This document shows, one piece after another, positions 28,141-35,969 of a stretch of 40,671 nucleotides of DNA. Every line of letters starts with the position of its first letter. Position 1 is the stretch's first letter. Source of the DNA: Citrifermentans bremense R1. GTDB taxonomy: Bacteria; Desulfobacterota; Desulfuromonadia; Geobacterales; Geobacteraceae. The notes under the pieces are model-generated. The model searched no databases, was not told where the DNA came from, and saw only the letters and a program-made list of their open reading frames with translations. The translations under genes were made by a program, and so were the position numbers. The stretch spans positions 1-40,671 of the forward strand of contig NZ_AUGE01000030.1 of assembly GCF_000426865.1 (NCBI RefSeq). The letters are read 5' to 3'.

Positions 28141-28860
28141 TTACGGAATGGGGGATGCTGCCGCGTCCCCCTGCTCCATGCCGGGGTCCCCGGCACTGGG
28201 GGCCAGCGAGTTCTGCTGGATGTTGCCGGGAAGCGCGCTCTGCAGAGACGACTCTGCCAAGGAAGGAGTTTCCTCCTTCAGCACCTCTTTCGGGGACGGG
28301 ATCGCCCCTTTCACCTTCACGGTGAATTCCTCCCCTTTTCCCTTGGCTGCATCGTCGACCCAGCCCTCAACCTTGTCCCGTACCAGATCCTCGATCCTCC
28401 TGTTGAGCGGCGTATAGGCCGCTTCCTGCTTCAACGGCTTCACGCGCTGCAACTGGTCGAACACCTTCTTGGAATATTTGTCGCGCTTGTCGGGGGTCTG
28501 ACTGTTGTAGCAGCCGATGGCCTTCCAGGTGTAGCCGTACTTCTCCATGCACATGGACAGTATCCAGGCCCCGGTCTTCACGCTGTTGCACGGGTCGCCG
28601 AGCGAATTCCAGCGCCCCTTGCCGATGGTGGGAGCCCAGATGGAGTTGATCTGCATCAGCCCGAAATCGTAGGAACCGTTGGTGTTGTAGTTGACGGCGG
28701 CGGGGTTGAAATTGGATTCGACCTTGGCTATGGCGCGTAGGATCTGCGGATTGATGCCGTATTGCTGGCCGGCCTCTTCGAAACAGAAGGCGGAAGCATC
28801 GTTTGCCAGCGCCAGGTTCAAGGCGGCAACCGCAAGAAGCAGTTTGGCTTTACCTGTCAT
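28141..28860 (-). CDS. Lytic transglycosylase (SLT domain)
   Basis: This 239-residue protein has a signal peptide (cleavage near ASA-F at 24) and a goose-lysozyme-like SLT domain (about 28-140). The catalytic Glu is at 48 in AIAKVESNFNP, followed by YDFGLMQINSIW and the GCYNSQTP loop. It cuts peptidoglycan between MurNAc and GlcNAc. Cysteines (C26, and later pairs in DPCN, SMCM, GCYN) suggest disulfides. The C-terminal region (about 150-239) is helical then Ser/Pro-rich and unlike known domains. Its family resembles IpgF/VirB1-type enzymes that open the wall for secretion or pilus machines. It is convergent with the LysM gene with only 11 bases between, and no terminator is visible. Confidence 0.88.
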   Translation of the reverse strand: MTGKAKLLLAVAALNLALANDASAFCFEEAGQQYGINPQILRAIAKVESNFNPAAVNYNTNGSYDFGLMQINSIWAPTIGKGRWNSLGDPCNSVKTGAWILSMCMEKYGYTWKAIGCYNSQTPDKRDKYSKKVFDQLQRVKPLKQEAAYTPLNRRIEDLVRDKVEGWVDDAAKGKGEEFTVKVKGAIPSPKEVLKEETPSLAESSLQSALPGNIQQNSLAPSAGDPGMEQGDAAASPIP

Positions 28861-29072
28861 CGGGACCTCTTTTGGGGATGTAGGGTCATCTGCAGGAGGC
28901 TTGCTGGGGTGAGTTTACCTGCGGATATCAGGCCGGGCCTCCGTTCGCGGCCGGGCACAATCCGGCCAATAATACCTTTTCCGGCTGATGATGTCACCAG
29001 CTAATATGCCAAACCGCCGCACCTTGCCGCGCGGCGCTTCCGGCCACCCCCCGGGGGCAGAAGGAGCAGCTG

Positions 29073-29753
29073 ATGAGAATGAACCTGAGCGAGCTGGAAA
29101 TAAGGATCCTTGGGTGCCTCATGGAGAAGGAGCTGTCCACTCCCGAGATCTATCCCCTGACCCTCAACGCCTTGGCAAGCGCGTGCAACCAGAAATCAAA
29201 CCGCGATCCCGTGATGTCGGTAACCGAGGCCGACCTGCTGCGCGGCTTGGAAGCGCTGGGCGCACGAGGCCTCGCGAGGCTCACCACGACCGGAGGACGG
29301 GTCGCAAAGTACTGCCATTCGGCAGCCGACAACTTGAGGCTTGCCGCCGCCGAGCGTGCAGTACTGGCAGAACTGATGTTGCGGGGGGCCCAGACTCCGG
29401 CCGAGTTGCGCAGCCGCGGCGAGCGCATGACCGAAATGGGTGACATCGATACGGTTGAGGAGACCCTGCGGAAGCTGCAGCAACACGGCCCCCCCCTGGT
29501 GGTGAGGCTGCCGCGCCAACCCGGGCGCAAGGAGCAGCGTTACCTCCAGGTCTTCGGGGGGTTGCCTGAGTTCCCCGACGAGCCGGACCTATCGGAGGAG
29601 ATGGAGCCGCCGGCAGGCCCGAGAGCGGCTGTCGGGCGCCCCGCGGCAGGAAACGAGCGGCTGGAGCGGCTCGAGGAAGGCATAGGTTCGCTGCGGCAGG
29701 AGATCGCCGCACTGCGCCGGGAGGTGCAGGAGATGATGGAGGCCTTCGCCTAA
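29073..29753 (+). CDS. YceH-family protein (DUF480)
   Basis: This 226-residue protein matches the YceH/DUF480 pattern of two winged-helix domains. It has LSELEIRILGCLMEKELSTPEIYPLTLNAL-type start (about 4-33), CNQKSNRDPVM (38-48), the second domain beginning AERAVLAELMLRGAQTPAELRSR (about 90-113), and ending VVRLPRQPGRKEQRYLQVFGG. A C-terminal coiled coil (about 188-226) is present. It is a likely DNA-binding protein; the molecular role of the family is not settled. The ATG at 29073 has AAGGAG. It stands alone between a divergent transglycosylase and a repeat cluster. Confidence 0.9.
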   Translation: MRMNLSELEIRILGCLMEKELSTPEIYPLTLNALASACNQKSNRDPVMSVTEADLLRGLEALGARGLARLTTTGGRVAKYCHSAADNLRLAAAERAVLAELMLRGAQTPAELRSRGERMTEMGDIDTVEETLRKLQQHGPPLVVRLPRQPGRKEQRYLQVFGGLPEFPDEPDLSEEMEPPAGPRAAVGRPAAGNERLERLEEGIGSLRQEIAALRREVQEMMEAFA

Positions 29754-29767
29754 GCTCCAGACCTCGT

Positions 29768-29878
29768 TCCCAAGGTCCACCTTGGGAGCGCAAAGCCCAT
29801 CGAAGCTCCAGGTTCCTCCGGCATGCAAAGCTCTAGCTTTGAGCCGCGTTGGGTTCCTAAGCTGGAGCTTGGCAACCC
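29768..29878. repeat. Cluster of three palindromic repeat units
   Basis: Three hairpin units occur in a row: TCCCAAGG/CCTTGGGA (29768-29787), CAAAGCT/AGCTTTG (29826-29841) and a longer imperfect one, GGGTT...AAGCT/AGCTT...AACCC (29851-29878). The segments share the words GCTCCAG and AAGCT. They look like an intergenic palindromic repeat family (REP-like) rather than coding DNA. They fill the gap between yceH and the gdhA terminator. Confidence 0.65.
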
Positions 29879-29891
29879 GGCAAAAGCAGGC

Positions 29892-29932
29892 AAAAAAAGA
29901 AGGCCCGGCATCTCTGTCGGGCCTTCTTTTTT
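29892..29932. terminator. Bidirectional terminator after gdhA
   Basis: The stem GAAGGCCCG / CGGGCCTTC is flanked by seven A on the left and six T on the right. It ends gdhA on the minus strand and can also stop plus-strand readthrough from yceH. Confidence 0.9.
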
Positions 29933-29953
29933 CTGTAACGGTGCAGCTTCCTA

Positions 29954-31348
<1,395 letters not shown>

Positions 31349-31363
31349 TCAGTTTCACACTGC

Positions 31364-31414
31364 CGGGGGAAGCTCCCCCGTCAAGTGCCACATTTGTATG
31401 CACGTGCTGAACCA
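31364..31414 (-). promoter_or_regulatory. gdhA leader: hairpin and possible sigma54 promoter
   Basis: A 7-bp GC stem (CGGGGGA / TCCCCCG, loop AGC, 31364-31380) lies about 60 bases before the gdhA start. Further upstream on the minus strand, TGG-N10-TGCA-like bases (31414-31399) fit a weak sigma54 -24/-12 (GG and GC ten bases apart). Nitrogen control by such a promoter is plausible for gdhA, but the match is poor. The remaining 31420-31610 shows no gene I can support. Confidence 0.3.
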
Positions 31415-31613
31415 TTTTTGTGCAGCTATGCCTGAAAAAGATGCAGTCAATTGTTACCCCGCCGATTTATTTGACAATTTTTCAGGAGACGTTGAGATGC
31501 CCTGCTTCCTTTTTGTGCAAAACCGGATCCTACCGTTTACATTTACAACACAACTAATGTCAGTTTTTACTCAAATACAGGTACGACGGCAGGGCAAATA
31601 GGGCAGGCGCAGA

Positions 31614-31654
31614 TAAAAAAAGGGGGGTGCCGCAATAAACGGCACCCCCTTTTT
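31614..31654. terminator. Terminator after the PilT-like gene
   Basis: The stem GGGGGTGCCG / CGGCACCCCC (loop CAATAAA) lies between six A and five T. On the minus strand it lies just after the stop of the PilT-family gene. Confidence 0.92.
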
Positions 31655-31672
31655 CTCGTGGCGATGGCGAGG

Positions 31673-32743
31673 CTAGTTGGTGAACATCAGTTTGCGTTCC
31701 AGGTCCATGGAGTGGGAAAGCCGCTTGGCGTCCTCCATGGTGATCTGCTCCTGCTCGTGTAACTGGATCAGGTGCTGGTCGAAGGTCTGCATCTGGTACT
31801 GGCTGCGGCCGTTCTCCATGTGCGCCTCGATCTCGTCCAGCCTCCCCTCCCTGATGCAGCTTTGGATGGTGGTGGTGGCGCGCATGATCTCGAGGACCGG
31901 AAGGATCGCCTCGCCGGTCTTGTTCATCACCAGGCGTATCGAGACGGTGGCGACCAGGATGTCCGCAAGCCTTTGGCGCACGATCTCCTGGGCGTCGGGA
32001 GGGAAGTGCCCGACGATCCTGTTGATGGTCGATACCGCACCCTGGGTGTGCAGGGTGGAGAGAACCAGGTGGCCGGTCTCGGCCGCCATCAGGCAGGATT
32101 CGATGGTGGCGGTGTCGCGCATCTCGCCGACCATGATCAGATCCGGGTCCATGCGCAAAGCGGCTTTTACCGCAGAACTGAAGCTGTCGGTGTCGATCCC
32201 TACCTCGCGCTGGATGATGCAGCTCTTCTCGGACTTGAACAGGAATTCGATCGGGTCCTCGATGGTGATGCAGTTGTAGGCGAGGTTTTCGTTGATGTAG
32301 CGCAGTATCGAGGCGAGGGTGGTCGATTTGCCGTTGCCGGTCGGGCCGGTCACCAGGATGAGTCCGTTGGGTGCCTTGGCGACCTCCCCAAGCACCGCCG
32401 GCAGGCGGAGTTCTTCAAAGGTGCCGATGTTGGCGGGAATGACCCTCATGATGATGCCGAAGTGCCCGCGCTGCTTGAAGATGCTGACCCGGAAGCGCGC
32501 GCCGCTCGGCAGGGAGAAGGAGGTGTCGAACTCCTTCTGGTCGGCCTCCCAGCGGCGGTTGTTGTGTGCCATGATCTGCGACGCGATGAATTCCGTATCC
32601 TCGGAGGTGAGGCTGGGGAGCTTGGAGCGTATGATCTGTCCCTTGCCGCGGAAGAACGGGGGATTGTCCACCTCGAAATGCACGTCGGAAACCTTCTTGC
32701 TGAAGGCTATTTCAAGTATTTGGACGAAGATCTTGGAATCCAT
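31673..32743 (-). CDS. PilT/PilU-family type IV pilus retraction ATPase paralogue
   Basis: This 356-residue cytoplasmic hexameric ATPase has a PAS-like N-terminal domain (about 1-95), Walker A GPTGNGKST near 127-135, the Asp box with ITIEDPIEF, Walker B DPDLIMVGEMRD and the His box STLHTQGA. The C-terminal PilT signature AIRNLIREGK is changed to TIQSCIREGR, so this is probably a PilU-like or specialised paralogue and not the main PilT. The ATG at 32743 has a run of G (AGGGGGG) as a ribosome site; the longer start at 32773 has none. It lies 43 bases after the DUF4388 gene, so the two form an operon, ending at a strong terminator. Confidence 0.9.
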   Translation of the reverse strand: MDSKIFVQILEIAFSKKVSDVHFEVDNPPFFRGKGQIIRSKLPSLTSEDTEFIASQIMAHNNRRWEADQKEFDTSFSLPSGARFRVSIFKQRGHFGIIMRVIPANIGTFEELRLPAVLGEVAKAPNGLILVTGPTGNGKSTTLASILRYINENLAYNCITIEDPIEFLFKSEKSCIIQREVGIDTDSFSSAVKAALRMDPDLIMVGEMRDTATIESCLMAAETGHLVLSTLHTQGAVSTINRIVGHFPPDAQEIVRQRLADILVATVSIRLVMNKTGEAILPVLEIMRATTTIQSCIREGRLDEIEAHMENGRSQYQMQTFDQHLIQLHEQEQITMEDAKRLSHSMDLERKLMFTN

Positions 32744-32786
32744 GGCCCCCCCCTGTAACTGAATGGATGACATCGAAACTTGGTTC

Positions 32787-34499
32787 TTATTTTTGCGCGC
32801 ACCTTTTGCGATAGAGCACGTTGTCTATGATGAGCCCCGCGTGTTGGGAGAGTATCTCGAGCAGCTGCAGTTGAGGATCGCCCCCGGCGCTGGAGCCGAA
32901 ATCGGCGTAGATGACGGCTATGACCCTGCCGAAACTCCTGACCGGAAGCAGGAGGATCCTGCTGCTGGCGGGAGCCCCGATGGCGGAGAACATGGTCTCG
33001 CGCACGGCGCGGTCGGCGTCGCCGTAGTAGCTCTCTCCCTCCAGCGCCTTTTGATACAGGTCGGGCTCGCCGGTCGGGATGCGCAGCTTCACCGAGGTGA
33101 CGGCGCCCGTGTCGCTCGCTCCGATGGCGCGTTCGGCGATCAGTTCGGAGCGCACCACCACCAGGGTGACCCCGCGCTTGAAAAAGCCGCAGGCCGCCTG
33201 CAGCAGCGCAAAGGTTACCTCCGGCGGGTCGCGCTGCTCCGAAAGGGCCAGAAAGCTGCTTCTGAACCTGGGCAACAGCGCGAGCCCGGGCTCCTCGCTG
33301 CGCTTTTCCAGGTAGCCGGCCAGGGCCCGGCAGCTCTCGATGGTATCGGCGATGAAGCTCCCGGCGCGCTCCTTCCTGGTGGCGCGGGGCAAAAACGCAC
33401 TGGCTCCGGCGTCGAACGCGCGTGCGAAGAGCGCGTAGTCGCCGGGGGAGGCGAGAAGGACGATGGGGAGGTCGGGATGACGTTCCCGTCTTTGCTGCGA
33501 GAACGCGAGCAGAGCAGCGCCGTCACCCGGCTCGCCGGCATCCACCAGCAGCAAGGGAAGGCGCTGCCTGGAGAGGGCCTGGTCGAGGACCGCATCGACA
33601 TGGGAAGGATCGTCGGTCGCGCAGAGAAAGCTTGCGCCGCAGACGGCGGCCACGCATTCGCGCAGCACCTTGTCGGTGGCGTAGAGCACCACCCCGGTCC
33701 CCGCGAAGGCCCCCTCCTGCGGCTGCGGCAGCTGCTCCAGGTAGCGGAAAAGCAGCTGCTGTTCCTCCACGGGGATTCCCGCCAGCTCGTCCCGGAGCCT
33801 GTTGGACGGGGTGTCGGGGAGCTCCTCGGCCAGGGGGGCGAAGTGCTGGGGGATGCGCCTTTCCAGCTCGTCCAGTTCCTCCAGCCCCAGGTCGACGGCG
33901 GATATCTCAGCGGCGCCGGCGGGCGCTTCCGGCATCGGGGGCTCTGCGGTGCCGAACATGGCCTCGGGGGTGAGGGTGCCGTCGCGCTTACGCTCGTCGT
34001 AGATGCGCAGGGCGTCCATCAGCAGGTTCTGCGTGTTAAGGTGGATCTCCTGCTTGACCTGTTCGGGGAAGTAGCGGTAGTCGTCGGAAACGACGGACTC
34101 GTTGACGTCGAGGGAGAAGGTCCCCTTGGTCCAGGTGAGGACCTCGACGATGGTCATTTCGATCAGCGCTTCGAGTCCCTTGTAGGCATCCGAAGTCTTG
34201 ACCCCCCCCCCCTCGATCAGGGTCTGGATGATCGGCTTGCGCTGCGAGCCGGCGGACCTCTGCTCCTTAAGCGCCAGATCGAGGTCCTCTTTGGTGATCA
34301 GCCCCATGTCGAGCATGATCTGGCCGATCCTGACGCTGTTGTTCACGTGATTCGCGCTCACCACGAACCCGTCCACAAAGGCCAGCTGGCTCTCACCCTT
34401 GGCGCTTTTCAAGGTCAAGGTGCCGGACTTGCCGGTCGCGTGCAGCAGCTGGATCACGTCGACTATGGGCAGGTGCTCTAAATCGCCGTCAAATGACAT
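32787..34499 (-). CDS. DUF4388 / receiver-like / GAF-like regulatory protein
   Basis: This 570-residue soluble protein begins with a DUF4388 (PatA-like) domain (about 2-110: DGDLEHLPIVDVIQLLHATGKSGTL, GQIMLDMGLITKEDL). That is followed by a second part of the same kind to about 165 and a linker (165-255). A receiver-like domain (about 265-385) keeps LLLVDAGEP with the phospho-Asp candidate, but has Arg where the final Lys should be (AFLPRAT). The C-terminal domain (about 410-565) has a GAF-like pattern ending LLEILSQHAGLIIDN. DUF4388 proteins in delta-proteobacteria often sit near motility or polarity genes. It lies just before a PilT-like ATPase and probably regulates it; direct contact is inference. 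Confidence 0.85.
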   Translation of the reverse strand: MSFDGDLEHLPIVDVIQLLHATGKSGTLTLKSAKGESQLAFVDGFVVSANHVNNSVRIGQIMLDMGLITKEDLDLALKEQRSAGSQRKPIIQTLIEGGGVKTSDAYKGLEALIEMTIVEVLTWTKGTFSLDVNESVVSDDYRYFPEQVKQEIHLNTQNLLMDALRIYDERKRDGTLTPEAMFGTAEPPMPEAPAGAAEISAVDLGLEELDELERRIPQHFAPLAEELPDTPSNRLRDELAGIPVEEQQLLFRYLEQLPQPQEGAFAGTGVVLYATDKVLRECVAAVCGASFLCATDDPSHVDAVLDQALSRQRLPLLLVDAGEPGDGAALLAFSQQRRERHPDLPIVLLASPGDYALFARAFDAGASAFLPRATRKERAGSFIADTIESCRALAGYLEKRSEEPGLALLPRFRSSFLALSEQRDPPEVTFALLQAACGFFKRGVTLVVVRSELIAERAIGASDTGAVTSVKLRIPTGEPDLYQKALEGESYYGDADRAVRETMFSAIGAPASSRILLLPVRSFGRVIAVIYADFGSSAGGDPQLQLLEILSQHAGLIIDNVLYRKRCAQK

Positions 34500-34534
34500 G
34501 CAGGTACCCTTATATTGGCTGGTGTTGCGGGTAT

Positions 34535-34583
34535 GAAGAACCTTCGGCTTTACTTTCGGGGGCCGAGCCCGGGAAGGCTCTTC
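34535..34583 (-). promoter_or_regulatory. Long imperfect hairpin in the DUF4388/PilT leader
   Basis: An 11-bp inverted repeat (GAAGAACCTTC 34535-34545 with GAAGGCTCTTC 34573-34583, one G-U pair) encloses GC-rich inner sequence. It lies in the predicted 5' leader of the DUF4388 gene, 36-84 bases before its ATG. It could be a regulatory RNA structure or an attenuator without a U-tract. Confidence 0.45.
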
Positions 34584-34620
34584 TCCCCTACGGCTGCCAA
34601 GGCCCCTGGTAAGCGGCGTG

Positions 34621-34649
34621 ATATTAGCATGCGTAAAGGGTCAAGTAAA
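34621..34649 (-). promoter_or_regulatory. Promoter of the DUF4388/PilT operon
   Basis: On the minus strand TTTACT (34649-34644), 17 bases, then TAATAT (34626-34621) preceded by TGC (extended -10). The predicted start near 34614 gives a leader of about 115 bases. Confidence 0.5.
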
Positions 34650-34703
34650 CCGAAACTGCTCGGGTTTTTGGCAGGATGGGCAGACGCGGGGGGCGCGGCA
34701 GGC

Positions 34704-35507
34704 TCAGGCAGCCTCGAGCTCGCCGGTATGGCTCAGCCAGGCGAGCGCCAGGGCGAGCACCCCGGCTACACCTCCCATGGTGAGCCTGGCGCTGGTGTAG
34801 TGTGAGTTCCGCTCGGCGAGGAAGGCGAGGAAGTCGTCCCGCTGCGCCACCATCCGCTCCAGGTACCTGCCGTCCTCCCGGACCGTCCTCAGTCCGCTTC
34901 TGCCGCCGCTTTTCAAAGTGGTGCTGTCTTCCACCGTCTGCATCAGGCGCCCCAGCATGGCGAAGACGGCGCTGCCGCGGTTGCCGCTGGCGACCTCGCG
35001 CCTAAACACCGGGAGCGCCTGTTCGAACAGGGAGGGGAGGCCGGCCAAGGCCTCCTCCCTGATCCCTCCGCCCTGGAAGCGGTTGCGCACGCGGGTGGAG
35101 GAGCCGGGCTCGCCGTGCTCGAAGAAGCGCGCGGCAAGGGCTGCGATCGACGCGCGCAAGGCGGTCTCGTCCCGGCTAGGGGCGCAGGCGCTGGCGCAGA
35201 TGAGAAGCCCGCCGAGAAAGATGTACCCCTTGTGGCAGCTGCTGCCGATGGCCCGCTGCACCGCCCGCTCGGCTGCGGCGCCAAGGCGCACCTGCTCGGC
35301 CAGGTCCGCACCGCCGGCTACAGCCTGGCTCAGGTCGAGCAGGTACAGGGCCACTACCTTGAGGGACTCCTCCATTATCGCGATGTCGAGGCCGGGGAGC
35401 GGCCCGCTGTCGGCAAGGTCGACGAGCCCCGGCTTCGGGGTCAGGTAGAGCTCCATGAACGCGCCGCGCACCAGGTTGTGGGCCAGCTTTTCCAGATAGT
35501 TACGCAT
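34704..35507 (-). CDS. Divergent CitG/MdcB-family protein (triphosphoribosyl-dephospho-CoA synthase-like)
   Basis: This 267-residue helical protein carries the CitG landmarks: LTPKPGLVDLADSG (about 22-35), CHKGYIFLGGLL (about 90-101), the GIREEALAGLP region, and MLGRLMQTVEDSTTLKSGG (near 185-210). The canonical enzyme makes the prosthetic group of citrate or malonate decarboxylase acyl-carrier proteins from dephospho-CoA and ATP. Here key spots differ (DSGPLPGLD for NSGAHxDMD; TLKSGG for NLxxRGG), and no citrate lyase or malonate decarboxylase genes are near. The substrate may be another nucleotide-like molecule. A C-terminal hydrophobic stretch (about 246-262) could touch the membrane. It lies upstream of the DUF4388/PilT-like genes on the same strand with a 204-base gap. 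Confidence 0.72.
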   Translation of the reverse strand: MRNYLEKLAHNLVRGAFMELYLTPKPGLVDLADSGPLPGLDIAIMEESLKVVALYLLDLSQAVAGGADLAEQVRLGAAAERAVQRAIGSSCHKGYIFLGGLLICASACAPSRDETALRASIAALAARFFEHGEPGSSTRVRNRFQGGGIREEALAGLPSLFEQALPVFRREVASGNRGSAVFAMLGRLMQTVEDSTTLKSGGRSGLRTVREDGRYLERMVAQRDDFLAFLAERNSHYTSARLTMGGVAGVLALALAWLSHTGELEAA

Positions 35508-35689
35508 TTCACCTCGGGGTCAGTCGCCGGTTGGTATCTTGAGCGCGCTATCTTAGCACCTTTTCCGGCGCCAAATAAGCCTGTATACGATATCCGGCCT
35601 CGACCATGTCCCCCTGGGTACCGGTGCCGGCGCCAACCCTGCTTCAGGAACTATCTCGACAGGGAGTCAATCGGGTCGCGGCGGGAAAA

Positions 35690-35704
35690 CTTTATAAATA
35701 TTTC
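35690..35704. repeat. AT-rich 15-mer shared with 7731-7745 (inverted)
   Basis: CTTTATAAATATTTC here is the exact reverse complement of the 15-mer at 7731-7745. Both copies lie in divergent intergenic regions. The 462-base gap 35508-35969 otherwise holds the candidate PBP1A promoter and no gene I can support. Confidence 0.5.
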
Positions 35705-35765
35705 CTTCTTAGCGAAGCGCCGGCCCGCGACTCCCCGCCGGCAAAGGCTCCTTTGCACAATAACC

Positions 35766-35793
35766 TTGAATTCATAGGTGGTTCTAGGATAAT
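35766..35793 (+). promoter_or_regulatory. Candidate promoter of the PBP1A gene
   Basis: TTGAAT (35766-35771), a 16-base spacer and GATAAT (35788-35793). The leader to the ATG at 35970 would be about 170 bases. Confidence 0.5.
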
Positions 35794-35969
35794 CTCGCTC
35801 TGGCATCCTGCTGCAGGCCCTGCCCTTGACACCCAGATGCACCGCCCCGGAAGCTCACCTTCCCCGCCGCGGGGGAAACGCTCTCGCCACCCCCGCCGTA
35901 CCGAACCTTCCAAGGCACCACGCCCCGCCTCTGCCGGGCGCATCCGACCACTGGAGAAACACAGAACTT

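Noticed and set aside
29756-29830. GEMM-type c-di-GMP riboswitch suggested by GCGCAAAGCC
   Set aside because: The GNRA tetraloop and second stem of GEMM are absent; palindromic repeats explain the bases better.
31497-31601. 34-residue ORF with AGGAG before its ATG
   Set aside because: Too short and without visible conservation or composition evidence to list as a gene.
32763-34481. 572-residue plus-strand frame across the DUF4388 gene
   Set aside because: Shadow frame with no recognisable domain; the minus frame has DUF4388 and receiver patterns.
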